Positions 11,001 through 22,762 of a DNA stretch of 64,000 nt are shown piece by piece. How positions within the stretch are numbered: position 1 is the first letter of the stretch; the number at the start of each line of letters is the position of its first letter. A model generated the notes under the pieces. It saw only the letters and a list, made by a program, of their open reading frames with translations, did not search any database and had not been told where the DNA came from. The DNA comes from Lanius collurio (lineage: Eukaryota; Chordata; Aves; Passeriformes; Laniidae), in assembly GCA_020086605.1 (NCBI GenBank), contig JACBWW010000002.1, forward strand, positions 31,469,287 through 31,533,286, given 5' to 3'. Both the position numbers and the translations under genes were made by a program.

Positions 11001-13758
11001 TTAATAGTTGGCAATGAGCAAAACTACCTTGGTAAAGTAAGGTAAATTGCTTCCCAATCTTATTGAAATAGCCTAATACAAACTGCACCCTAATTGCTAA
11101 ATTAGGACTATGTGCTTTGCTGAGCTAATTTTCTTGCTAAATGGGCACATGATGTGGCAGTTAAGGGCTTTTTATCAGGTTATTACAATGAGGGATTATA
11201 TAGTTTCAATGTAATTGAATTTTAATGAGGACAACTCTTAAGCAAATACACCTCCATAAATGATACAGCACTGATATTATGCTGAGAAACTGAAGATGAC
11301 AATTCATTGAAGCCTACTGGACCTAGGGGCCTCTTTAGGGCTTTAATTAAAAGAAGTGAGAAGTCCTCTTACTTTTTTTATATATATATATTTTTAAACA
11401 CATTATTCTTAGCCCTGTCTCTGTTCCTGGTCCAGCCAGAAATGGCACTGAAGAAGATTCCTGCTTTCACTTCCAGTTATCCCAGAACTACTGAATGGGA
11501 TACTCTACTCTAAAGTCTTGACTTGATTGTCATTCATTCTTTCTTAGATGCACTCAGGTAATAAATTCAGCAATTAAGTAATTCACATTCAGCAGTCTTA
11601 TTGGCAGTAACAGACAAAGAAAAACATAGAATGCATTGCATAAGTCTTGTCCATGTGTGATGAGAATTGGCTGAATTCAGTGCAGTCTGAATTCTAGTGG
11701 TGGGTTTCAGGTGCTAAAACTTTCCTGGAGGAGCACTAGGTGTGTTTTCTGTACCTAGCAGCAGAAGTTTTCTGACTTCTCCCAAACACACACAATTTCT
11801 TGCTGAGGACTGAGGCAGTGGGAATTTACTATGACTATGGAAGAGAAAAATATCATCCTAGAAGTATGTTCTGATTAAGAATAAAATAAACCTCTCTCAG
11901 CTCTGATGATTTTTCAGCAGGGAGAGGAAGATATATATGGTATTACACAATATCTGTGATGGGATGTCAAAAAGACAAACCAACTCAGACATATACACTT
12001 CACTGCCGAAAAGGAAACCCTAGAAGACTGGGTTTACAATAGCATTACTCAGTTACTCTGTACTTCTACCAGACAGCATCAGTGTGGGGCAGAAAAGTGG
12101 CATATGACTCATTTTTGACAGGCAAAAACATTTCCAAAATGCTGTGAAATGCAACACAAATGGACAGATATTGCCAAGTTCAAAAACCCTCAAGATCTAA
12201 AGTAACTAATGCATTAGTGAGGCGTCAATATTTGTCAAGAGGGTTTGCAGCTATTTCCTCTTATAATATGGAAACAGACCAAGCAATTGCACAAAGAGAA
12301 AATGTCTTGATAAGCTCCACAGTTATTGTGTTTTAATTGCTGGTAAATGCCAGCTCAGCTAATGGCATCTGCTGTGTACCTGTGCAATCACTGTGTGCTG
12401 GAATGAGCTAATGACTGCAGAGCAGGAGGCTGGCCTGAAGCCACTGCACGTGTACACCTTAATGAGGGTCTCGTGGGGAGAGGGAAGCATTGAGCAACAG
12501 ACTTCTGAGATTGTAGAAGCTGTTGGACTGGAGAAGGGATCAGTGTGGGCCCATTTTAACCACTGGAAAGATGCATACACTTTAAGGATGTTTGCTTGGC
12601 AGCTGTCTGCCTCGTGCACGCAGACGTAAAACTGGCTGCGGTGTCATGACATGCTCAGATGCAGAAATGTGTGTGATAACAGTTACCATAATGAACATAT
12701 TAGACACTGCTCATTACATCCTTGAGAAGCAACCAGACCCAGCTCTCTCTTAAACACAAAGAATTCAACATCAAAGTGCTGATATGGAAGAAAACGTGCT
12801 GATGGCAGCTGCTTTTATCTCTACATTTTCCATTACTAAGCTATATGCTTGCTGAGAATAAGGGATTAATCCTGTCCTGGCCCATCCCTAACCACATGGC
12901 TCTGAAGACTCCTCAAAGGACTAGAGCTCAATGATAAGAGAGGTCCTGGGGAGGAAGTAAGAATATTCTCAGAATTGATAAAGTGATCTGACTACCTCAG
13001 GATTACTTCAACTATTGAGGCATTTTAAACACCTAAACATTAAACTAAAGATGATCCCAAATCAAAAAGCAGCACCACCACTCAGTGATGAGAACACTAG
13101 GGAGCCCAAATACTTTCTGTGCTACTGGTGGGTCGTGCACCCTAAAAAATGTCCTTTCATCACTCACGGTCCCTCTTTTCTTTCTGTTTAGCTGTTCAGG
13201 CACGTGCTGAGGTTCAAGCTGTGTGACCAAGGTGCAAATGACACTCTGTTCAGGTTTAGAGAGGGATGAGGGCCTTCTATTCTCCCAGTGTGCTATTTAC
13301 ATGCCACTTGCTATAAAGGAAAAGCTTTTCTAAATCTACCCAGTCAAGCTGTCATTTTATATTCAGGTAGTAAAACCTCCCTAGGTCCTTACCAGCTTTC
13401 TTAGGCTCCTTCCCCCATTCACCCTTTGCTTCTCATGGCCCTTCATGATCCACCACTCTCATCAGGTCCTTTTCCCAACTGTGTTAATCCTCATCTGCTC
13501 CTAATATTTGAAATAGTGAGTACTGTATGTGTTAATGAATCTCTGTTTAGATTTCTGGATCAATAACTTAAACTTCCCAAGGACATGTGGGTAAATATGG
13601 TTTGTCTGATATGCCTTGAACCTGTTTCTGTTTAGACTCCCAGTGCTTGATGTCTACTGACTCCTAAAAGTGAACATTGAGCACATGCATAAGCAAGAGG
13701 CAAAAACCAACTCAGCATATGGTGCTGAGTGTTCCTTTGGAGCAGATTTTCCGATCTA
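8026..13758. other. Unique noncoding DNA, no gene recognised
   Basis: Holds no recognised gene. 8170-8480 is somewhat GC-richer. 9300-9660 and 11090-11290 are AT-rich with TAATTA/TAATTG-type words, reminiscent of conserved noncoding elements but not provable without alignment. 12448-12650 carries about six CpG dinucleotides in an otherwise CpG-poor context and is open on both strands (see findings). No interspersed repeat was recognised. Confidence 0.55.
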
Positions 13759-13783
13759 GATGATGCTTGCAGGAAGCATCATC
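13759..13783. repeat. Perfect 10-bp inverted repeat, 5-nt loop
   Basis: GATGATGCTT at 13759-13768 pairs with AAGCATCATC at 13774-13783 around GCAGG. It lies about 80 bp before the tRNA-like block at 13861-13925. The two may be unrelated. Confidence 0.7.
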
Positions 13784-13860
13784 ATTGCCATCTGAGGGCT
13801 TTTTGGTGGAGTGAATTGAACGTCCGGTGTCTAGAAGGTGTAATCTGTAACAAACCTACC

Positions 13861-13925
13861 ATATGGCAGGATTTGAGCCTGAACCCTGCACTGTAAGTCG
13901 CTGCTGCCAAACATTGTGTTAGCAC
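13861..13925 (-). mobile_element. Possible tRNA-derived SINE relic (weak)
   Basis: On the minus strand the segment contains GGTTCAGGCTCAAATCC, similar to a Pol III B box (GGTTCRANTCC) with a short insertion, preceded by a head region that could be a decayed tRNA 5' half. MIR and other amniote core-SINEs have this order. The A box is not convincing and no 3' tail is visible, so this is a suggestion only. Confidence 0.22.
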
Positions 13926-14376
13926 AATATCCTTTCATTTCTGTCAGCTGTAGAGTATGAAATTTCTGGTGATGCAGTGACTAAAAGAGAACACCGTGCT
14001 GACATTTATTCTGATTTGCCACAGATAATTTAATCAGAGAAACAAATGAATATACGAGGAGACTAAAGTAACCTCTTAACCCTGAGAGGGTGCTCTTTCC
14101 AAGAGGAAGAATTAAGCATGTCAATTCAAGGTTCTGTGCTAAGTTTGTACTTCACTTTGTTGGTATTTCAAAGTGACACTCTAAAACCAGAGATACAACA
14201 GTTAACAATAACAACACAGCAAAGGCCTCCAGAGCCATTCAGCCTATAAACTCAATTCCCAAAGCACACACACCTCTTGTCTTCTTTCCTGTCCTGTGCA
14301 AGTGCCATTGCATCAAGCATGTTGTCTGTACTATATTGTTGTAGAAATGAACTTTATTCTGTTTTGGCAGTTTGGT

Positions 14377-14392
14377 CACACACACACACACA
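14377..14392. repeat. (CA)8 microsatellite
   Basis: Eight uninterrupted CA units. Short, and probably only mildly variable. Confidence 0.9.
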
Positions 14393-14890
14393 TTTACCCT
14401 GTGTGTAATTCTGGATTCTCTCTCCAGCTCAGTTAGAGTTGATCAGTCAGAATGCTGTGCTGCAGAGAGGGACTGGGGGGAGCAGCTGGACCTCACAGCT
14501 CCTCACAACCTTGTTCTTCTCATTGAGCTGGGTCTCTGGGGGTCTGCTCCACTCTCATATTAGGCAGGAGTGCTAATCAATAACAGCATCTTTGCTTCCC
14601 ATAACAACATATGCTGTTCTTTGACCTCTCCCTGCCCAGCTAAATAAGAATAGACATGTCTACCAATTCATTTGGTGTCCATTTTTAATCTGTTGTATGT
14701 GTCTGGGGACAGATCCTTAACACTGAAGAATTAAAGATGGCAAAAGCTTTTACCAGCTATGTTACCTCCTTGGAAGGTTTAACCCTACAGGTATTTAAAA
14801 ATTAGCATCTTGCTGCTGGCCTGGTATAGGGTCAACACCACCTAGCATTATTTCCCATCTGTGTGGGCTAGATTCAGTTGATAGTTTGGA

Positions 14891-14988
14891 GGTTTTTTTG
14901 TGTGTGTTTTTTTGTTTGTTTGGTTTTTTTTTTTTTTTGTTTGTTTGGTTGGTTGGTTGGTTGGTTTTTTTGTGTGTGGTTTTGTTTT
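14891..14988. repeat. T/G-rich low-complexity tract with (TTGG)n core
   Basis: About 100 bp made almost only of T and G, with runs of T, GTGTGTG, TTTG units and GGTTGGTTGGTTGGTTGG in the middle. The plus strand holds no C from about 14891 to 14988. A reading frame across it translates to a Phe/Val/Gly/Trp run and is an artefact. Confidence 0.9.
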
Positions 14989-17529
14989 AAATTTTTCCTT
15001 TGACTTTTACTTATTAAAAGATGAAAAAGATGAACCTAAACCTTCAGTGCTGTCTCCAGTGTCTCAGGCATATTGGCCAAAGTAAATACCACAGGGTTTT
15101 TAAGGTCTCCTTTGCACAGCGTTATATCATTCCTCCTGTGAAAGGTACCAATAGTATATGAAAGACTGATTTCAGACTAATTGAAAGAGGAAGGAACATG
15201 AAAGCTGAAGTTTTAGTCTGAAAGGATGTTTATTCCAAGTATTTCTAAAAGGCTTGGGTTCAGACTGATAGGAAAGTTTAGCTTAAGGTCAGATCTGAAA
15301 ACCTTTGCTCAGTTCCAAATATTTCATTAAGATAACTTCAAGAGGTCTCAGGTATGTTTAATACAAATCTGTTTACATTTTGGCTGGCTAGATGTCTAGG
15401 TATTTTAATGGGACTAATATTTGTGAAGATTGCCAGAGAGGGCCCACTTAACCTAAGTAACATTTTGGTACATTGAAGTCCCCGTCTCAGAGAAGAAAAA
15501 ATTGTCCCTCTACTAGAGGGTCAGTGTCTTCAAGCATTTGCAATGTAGTCTGAAATTAAGTCCTTCTGCAAGGTGGCTGGATACTTCCTCCTTTTGGCAC
15601 AAAAAGTGATCCTCAAGTATATTCAAAATTTGACTTTGTGTTGTGAAGAAAACTCAGACAGTTTGTTCAACTTTTGATAGAATGCTGATTAATGTGTTTG
15701 GAGACATTCCTTTCCTGGTCAGACTGCTTTATATATTATAAATCCTGCTTTATCCAGTACCATTTTATCTGAGAATTGAAAGCAAATATGATCATGTGGT
15801 CAATAGAGATGAAGTTGCCCTAGGTTTGTTTTAGTGTAATGACGGATATGCACAAAACTATAAAGTTTTGTGTTGGGTTTACTTTCAGAGACATCTCTTT
15901 CTCCTCATCAGGAAAGACTCTCCAAACTGTGAGTGTGCTTTGTTCAGTTTAGTTTTAAAGCTGGATGGGGTGAAGACTGTTTTTGGTGCTTGAATCACTT
16001 GAAAAATAGGTGCTGTATAAAATGCTAGGCCAGGTTCTCACATTCATAACCTTAGTAATTTGAGAGGAAAAACACAGATCATGCCTTTCTTGAGAGCTTT
16101 ACCTTCATACAAGGAAAAATTTGATAATTTGGACCAGAGTTATTTATTATAAAGCATTAGCAAAGCCTTGTGTACTATTGATGATAGGGAGAAAGAAAAA
16201 CTACTTCAAACAAGATTCTGAATGACCTCTCATGAAAGAAAAATCCAACCCCCTTCTTATTTCCTTTCTCACTTTGTTTTAATATTTTTCACTTGAACAT
16301 CCCAAGTAGATTCTGCCAAGATAGAAAAAAAAATCTTCCCAGCAAAAGGGAAAAATAGCATGCTGTCTTTCCAGTTTTTTGGTTCAAGCACCCCAGATGA
16401 GTAGCATTAGTCATGAGCCACTAGAATGGATAGCCTGAACTGCCCTCTGGCTGCAACTGAGCAGGTGCTAAACACTAGAGGCAGAATCATGCAGTGCAAA
16501 GAACAGCAATCCTGGCAACAGCAAAATAAATCCCCAAGCCCCCAGTAAATATTGTTTGCATATATAGCTCACCACGGCTGACTACCATGAGGAGTAAAAC
16601 ATGTGGAAGACAGTGCTCTTCACTGAGGGTACACAGCTTGACTTAGATAATAAAGGATGATGGTACAGGATCTGGAGCAATAAACACCATATTTTAATGA
16701 ATAATTTTTTGAAATAGCAGAACACAAAGTCATTATGAGGGTTATCTCTTTCCATCAGCAATCTGTTGTGTTTGTGGCAGTAACCTTGGCCTGTATTTGT
16801 TCACATAATCTTTATGCCAGGAGCTTTTAGAAGGGTTGCTATGGCTCATGATTGCAATACCCTTGGAAAATGGATGCCTGCTAGCACCTTTGCATCTAAA
16901 AGGTATAAAAGGAGTAATTAGGAAGGTAATATATGGAAGCAGGCAGTCAGAACTCATTTTTTTTAGTCCTCCATGGGTGATTGATGAGAGGGTTCTTCAG
17001 GAGCTCCAGTAATCTGTCTGTAGTCTGAAGCTCCTTCTGAGCTTAAGAATTTCAGAAAATTCAGTGGAAGTTCATGGTAATATGGTGAGCAGTTCTCACT
17101 TCTTCTTTGACCTAGTTTAGGGATTTCTAATTTTTTTTATTTGATGTTGTCTTGGCGGGATTTAATTTGGGATCTTGGCATGTTACTGAAATGTTTGCTG
17201 TTTTGTCCAGTTAGATTAGAAAGCCTGGTTGCCTTCCTGATATCAGGAAAATTAATCCACAAACACCAGAGGTTTATGTCCAAAAAGGAGACAGAGGAGT
17301 CCTATAATTTTACTTGAATAAAGGGAGAGGTCATGGGCATTTCCCTGGGGTCTCTCAAATTGTTAGGAGCATGCAGCCTCTTTATCCTAATTTCCTGGCT
17401 GCATTTACCTCTCTCTTTCCCCATTGGCTGAGGTACTTGAGAGGTACAAACTTCCTGAATTGCTTAATAGAGACCCCCTTCTAATGTATACCCCCCCCGT
17501 TTTATTTTTCCTATGGAATTTATGGTTCT

Positions 17530-17720
17530 TCTCATTGCTTCTTTCATCTCTCAGCATCTATCTATCAGCAGACAGTGTGTTTGTAAAGACAAATGCCTCT
17601 TACTCCTTTCATCAATCAGTGGAATTCCTCTCACTGTTTCTTTCACCACTCACTATCTAGCTTTTACCTATCAGCAGACCCACACCTTGTTTGTAAAGAC
17701 AAATCTGTCTCATTCCTTTC
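17530..17720. repeat. Imperfect tandem duplication, two units of about 99-110 bp
   Basis: Unit 1 (17530 to about 17628) and unit 2 (17629 to about 17720) share, in the same order, TCTCAYTGYTTCTTTCA, TATCAGCAGAC (17563 and 17669), TTTGTAAAGACAAAT (17580 and 17690) and a YTCATTCCTTTC-like end (about 17598-17610 and 17708-17720). The offset drifts from 99 to 110 bp, so indels have built up since the duplication. The open frames at 17424-17725 are by-products of this pyrimidine-rich repeat. Confidence 0.75.
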
Positions 17721-17759
17721 TCTGAGAGGGTGTCCCTGTTCTTTGTAGCTACTAAGTTC

Positions 17760-17785
17760 CACAACATGTTGTCAAACATGTTGTG
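17760..17785. repeat. Perfect 11-bp inverted repeat, 4-nt loop
   Basis: CACAACATGTT (17760-17770) pairs exactly with AACATGTTGTG (17775-17785) around GTCA. It lies 40 bp after the tandem duplication. Function unknown. Confidence 0.8.
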
Positions 17786-18420
17786 CTTTTCATGTCTTTT
17801 CATGACTTTGGCCAGAAATTCTTACTGTTGACTCAGAAAGGAGGAAGTTTTAAATGCAGGAATTCACTGTGGATATCTTCCATCTCCTGAGCATATGGTC
17901 TGCCCTTCCTCCAACATCCCCAGTTTTAGGAAGGGCAAGCAAAGAGGTGCTGGTGTAATCTGTCCTCTAGGCTCACAACAGGTCTTTATGGAGAGAGGAT
18001 GATGTATTTGCTCACTAAGAGCCTCATTTTTCCTATTGTCTTTGTGCAAGTTGTCTCTGACATAGGGCTGAGCTGTCGTGTGGAGTGGGAAGAAAGGGAA
18101 GGTGGTCCTTTCCTTAAACTAACACTTGATGTTAGGGTGAGTAGTTACAGAGGGCATATGAGCTTAATATCTCCTGCACATAGATCCTTGCAATTTGAAA
18201 CAGAGTGAATGTGTGTGATGAAGAAACAGTATTTTGCCCAGACCAGCTTGACCAGTGAGTAAAATAAAAGGTCTGGTCTATTTACAGAATGGGAACTTTG
18301 TTATTTCATTTTTCTTCTCGAGGCTCACACAAACTGAAAACCGTGGGAGTAAGCAATGAAAGCTGTTTAGGGAAAAGCTTTCCCCTATTGTCACCTGGGA
18401 ACGAGTTACAGGGTAAGGGG

Positions 18421-18453
18421 TTTTTTTTTGTTTTTTTTTTTTGTTTTTTTTTT
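18421..18453. repeat. T-rich low-complexity tract
   Basis: T runs of 9, 12 and 10 separated by single G residues. On the minus strand it reads A-rich and yields a Lys-rich translation in the frame at 18306-18668, an artefact. Confidence 0.9.
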
Positions 18454-21400
18454 AACTGTTTGAGAGGGTGAGGAAAGAGGTCAAGTGAGGGGTTTGGTTT
18501 TTTTATTGCTGTTATTGCTGAAGGGAAATCTATTCTTCTTTTCCTTCCAGCCCTGCTAGCTCTGAATCCAACCTGAGCCCGAAGATAATAGAGAGCTTTC
18601 ACATGCAAATATATCAATTTACTTCCACAATAGCAAACCACAGAGGGCTGAAAGGGAAGCCACTGCAACCCTGACAGTTACATTGTTCCAAAACCACTCT
18701 GCTCCTCAAATTCAGGGAAAGAAGTCTAATCAAAGCCATTCAAGTCACAACCACAGGACTTGCCTTCCTCATCTTCTTGATGCCCATCATCTTTTACAAA
18801 TCTTTCTTCATAGTAAAATCACTGACACGGTCACCTGGACAGCTCCATTTTACCATGTTACATGAAACTGGCAGAGCTGAGGATGTTTTTTCCACAGCTG
18901 GAGAAATGACTTTAACCTGCGCTCTCAGTGGTGTCACTGGAGCAAAGAGAAATGAAAGGCAGGGACATGCATTTTATCTCCATGCCTTCCTTGTGTCTCT
19001 GACCGTGGGGACATGCATTTCAAGAAGACAGGCAAGGTCCAGAACTGAATGCTTTACTTTTAGGTGTTATTTGCAAACTAAATGCAATAATTTCTCCTCA
19101 CACATGTAAATAGAAAGTAATAGAATGCTCTTCATAGACTATGACAATAAAATCTTTGAATCCTTTCCCAAAAATAATTTTACTCTTTAATGGGATTGCA
19201 AATATAAAGTAGGAAAGAGAAGTTCCTGTTTTAGACTGTTCAGTTTGACCCCCTCAGACAAACTGAGGTGAAATGACAATTTTCTCTGATGCAGTGAGAG
19301 CTCATCACAGCATAGAGCCTTTCTCAACTCTAGAAGCAGACTGGCAGCATGGATGTGGCAACCAAGCTAGACACTCATGCTTGGTAGCATGGAAGTGTTT
19401 CTAGGTCTAACATGTGTTGGGTCAAGACAGCAGAAAGGGGCAGTGCCCAACATATCTGTGTCAGTGATTAACAGGGCTGGAGCAGGTCTGTGCCCACCCA
19501 ATCCCCTCCACAGGTGAACTGCTCAGGAAAGGGCAGAAATGATTTTATTTGTGTGTTTCAAAGATCTTTGCTTGTGTGAGGAAACTTCTTGCCGAAAGTA
19601 AACTTTGGAGTTAAGGAAGATGCAAAGAAGAAGGATGCCTTTACTGTTACTCTGAAGCCGGTGCTCAAAACAGCCTACACAATGATAAGCAAAATACAAA
19701 GTCAGCTGTAGTTTCCCACAGTGTAAGTAAACCCTGCTGATGCAGGATTTTACAGCAGTGCCTGTGGGTATCTGTTCTGCCTGTGCATTGCACATGTCTT
19801 TGTGGACGCACCTTGAAGTGAGGTCAGCAGCCAGCCTTCTTCTGGGAGGTTTGGTTAACATGCCACAATAAAAACACAAGAGAACCCATTTGGATTTCAG
19901 CTGTGGTCTTTTGTTACTGCATCTCAGAAACAAATATAAAACTTTCAAAGTCTTGAGTTAAGCCCTCTGGGAATTTTTTCTCAATTGCTGCAATAGGAGA
20001 GCATGCAAACCTCTCAGATCAGTGTCCCTCTGGGGTCTGTGCACAGGAGAATTGTAGAAGGGGGAAAGTAGCTTCTAGCTACCTTTATAGTGTCCAAGTA
20101 CCAACAGAAACCAGGAAGCTGTTTTGTTATGTCAGATGCTGGCAAGTAGGAGTATTATTTGTAATTTTTAAAAAGGCAGCTAGTGAATAAGGGTGGCTTT
20201 CCACAGTGTGAAAAAATCTCACCTTTATTCACACAGGAGCAGAATTATTGTCATCAGTGAATGTCTTATTTCCTCCTACTGGAAGAGTCTTTTTTCTGTG
20301 AGAGAGAAAATATTTGAGAGTCAAAGTGGTTTAGATGGTGATTTCTGGGTGGGCAGCTCTAACAATTTCCAATCATCCACCATACGATTATGTTTTCCTT
20401 TATTGCAGTATATTTATTTGAAAGTTTCTTTATGCTGAACTTTTGAGTCGAATGGCCTTTTTAAATGTAGATCACAGTGTATCTACAGTCTATGTATGGG
20501 AAATCTTCAGTATGATGAGTAGTTTATAACTGATCCTCATCTAAGGAAATACTATTTCTAATAATCTAAAATACTTTTAAGCCACAGACCTTTCCAATCC
20601 AAATTTTCTGCCATTTTCCTCTGACCTGAGATCCACAAAATATCTGTAGATTCTTTGTTATATGTGTAAGGGAACTAGTAGCGGTTTTCCTGAATCCAAA
20701 TTAACGTAAGCAAACTTATCACAATATTTGAAAGCATCCTCTGCTTCTGGAGGATTTCTTCTGTCTTAGTTGGTATGGATTGTGGAATTTCTACAAATTC
20801 ATTTTTTAATTAAAAAAGTGAGTTATTTAAAAAAAAAAGAATCATTTGCTGCCAGTTAATTAGCAGGAAATGGAGAAGCATGTGCTACCTGCCACAACTA
20901 ATTAGTCTACTGGTGGCTTCCTAGCTCACATAAGCCTGTATTCTAATTGTGAGGAGACAGTGTCTGCCATGAAGTATTAGTACCCAGCCACTGAGGTGTA
21001 CATGCAGTGCCACAGATTTCATCTGCTGGGTCAGCTGTCAGAAACACAGATGGCGAAGACCCATGAAATGATCTTGTCCCATCCTCCTGGTTAGCACTGA
21101 TTTTCTCACCTTTAAGGACTCCTTCCAGCCTGCACTTAACCAATTAAGGAAGGGAAAAAGAATGTTTCACAGTTTCAGAGGGAAGAAGTGCATCTCAATT
21201 TGTGGGCCATGACCTTGCAGCTATGCAGTTCCTGGGGAGTTTATCAGTGCTGAAAACACTGTAATAATCCTACAGCAAGGAAAATAGTGTTCCACATAGA
21301 ATCTGGGAGAGGCAAAGCTTTCCAAATATGGATGAAAAGTGGTGGTGCTTACTACAGCCAGACATATTGCTGTCATGTTAAATGTTTGTGTGTTGGCTCA

Positions 21401-21509
21401 AGGAGAAGAAAGATGAATACATTTTGATTTATTTTTCAGATCTCACAGTTTTTAAGTTAGCATTATGATTTCAAAACAAGTAAGGAGCAAGCAGATATAA
21501 TTCTTGGGT

Positions 21510-21546
21510 CTGATCGTAATCAAGGGGACTGATCATAATCAAAGCT
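21510..21546. repeat. Short tandem repeat, two copies with 19-bp period
   Basis: CTGATCGTAATCAA (21510-21523) and CTGATCATAATCAA (21529-21542) differ by one transition. Probably a local slippage duplication. Confidence 0.7.
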
Positions 21547-22287
21547 AAATGTAATAAAGTGTAAGACTGCTGAAGTTAAATAAACAAATTGAAAGTTTAA
21601 AAATATTTAAGTTTTGCTTTTTGATAGAGGTTGGATTATGCTGTTTATTCCCTCCTAACATTTAACTTCTCAGCTAATGCTGACAGCAGGGCTCAGTATT
21701 CACCTTCCAAGTTGACATCATTATATCAATCAGATAAACAAGACACTTCTGGCATTTTGGGAAACAGAAGGGACGTATCTTTCTAAATACAAGACCCAAA
21801 CTATTTTTCCAAAGCCAGTATATTTGGTCCCACATGATAAGCAAGCAAAAGCAAACCACCCAAAACAAATGAGAAAAGCTCACCTTGCTTCAAATGCCAC
21901 TCGTCTGTAGAGCTACTTGCTGTAATGGTAATCACTCCTGTCTGACAACTAGTAAAGTATTTAAGGACAGGAGATGAATAAAACTGGAATTTATTTTTCA
22001 CTGCATTTCAACTAGAATGAATGTCTGTGCTTTTATTGGATGCTGGGTACTTTTACTCTGGCTGTGTCAGTTCCAAAGAAAAGCTGAAGTTGGTGCAACA
22101 AACAAAAACAGCCTTTATAGGTCAGCTGATAGCAGCAGAGCTTTTTCCTTCATATGTTCTTATTGATGTTGTATTTAACCTCTTGAATATCTATAATGAG
22201 GATTTCTTGGTCATTTAACTGGAGAATAGAATCAGCTTCTGTCTTAATTCTGACCTTTAAGTGCCTTTAACTGATGCTTGGGGTGTT

Positions 22288-22762
22288 CATAGAATCACAG
22301 AATATTTTGGGTTGGAAGGCACATTAGAGATCTTCTAGTTGCAACCCCCTGCCACAACAACGACACCTTCCATTAGATCAGGTTGCTACAAATCCTGTCC
22401 AGCCTGGTCTTGAGTATTTCCAAGGATGGGGCATCAATTACTCCATTGAGCAAGTTGTTCCAGTGGCTCATCACCCTTGTAATGAAGAATTTCTTCCTAA
22501 TGTCTAATCTAAACCTAACCCTTTGTTCTATTGCCTCATGCCCTTGCGAAAAAAGTCCCTCTCCAGCTTTGTTGTAGCCCCCTTTAGGTACTGGAAGGTT
22601 CTATAAAGTCTCCCCAGAACCTTCTCTTCTGCAGGGTGAACAGCCCCAGCTCTCTCAGCCTGTCTTCATAGTAGATGTGCTCCAGTCCCCTGAGAATCTT
22701 CGTGGCCGTCTCCTGGACTCACTCCAACAGGCCCATGACCTCATGCTGGGGGGCCCATATCT
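22288..22762 (-). mobile_element. CR1 LINE, 5'-truncated, 3' end intact
   Basis: The plus strand starts TTCATAGAATCACAGAATATT...GGGTTGGAAGGCACATTAGAGATC, the reverse complement of the CR1 3' terminus with its octamer-like tail. Reading on the minus strand, the remainder covers the end of ORF2, with decayed versions of the conserved closing stretch that in CR1 reads like ERLRELGLF and, further on, LDIRKKFF. Stops and frameshifts break the reading frame, so it is a dead copy. The 5' end breaks off at about 22762, giving roughly 475 bp, a typical length for truncated CR1. The plus-strand frame at 22383-22577 is antisense to it. Confidence 0.93.

Larger units (their letters stand above)
13926..17529. 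other. Unique noncoding DNA with two simple repeats
   Basis: No gene recognised. Contains a (CA)8 microsatellite and a T/G-rich tract listed separately. The rest is AT-rich unique sequence with reading frames shorter than about 75 codons. Confidence 0.55.
17786..22287. other. Unique noncoding DNA with low-order repeats
   Basis: No gene recognised. Contains a T-rich tract at 18421-18453, a perfect TTTTTTAATTAAAAAA palindrome at 20802-20817 and a 19-bp-period repeat at 21510-21546. The 141-codon minus-strand frame at 19523-19948 is one of the longest outside repeats, but it resembles no known protein and is discussed under findings. Confidence 0.5.
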
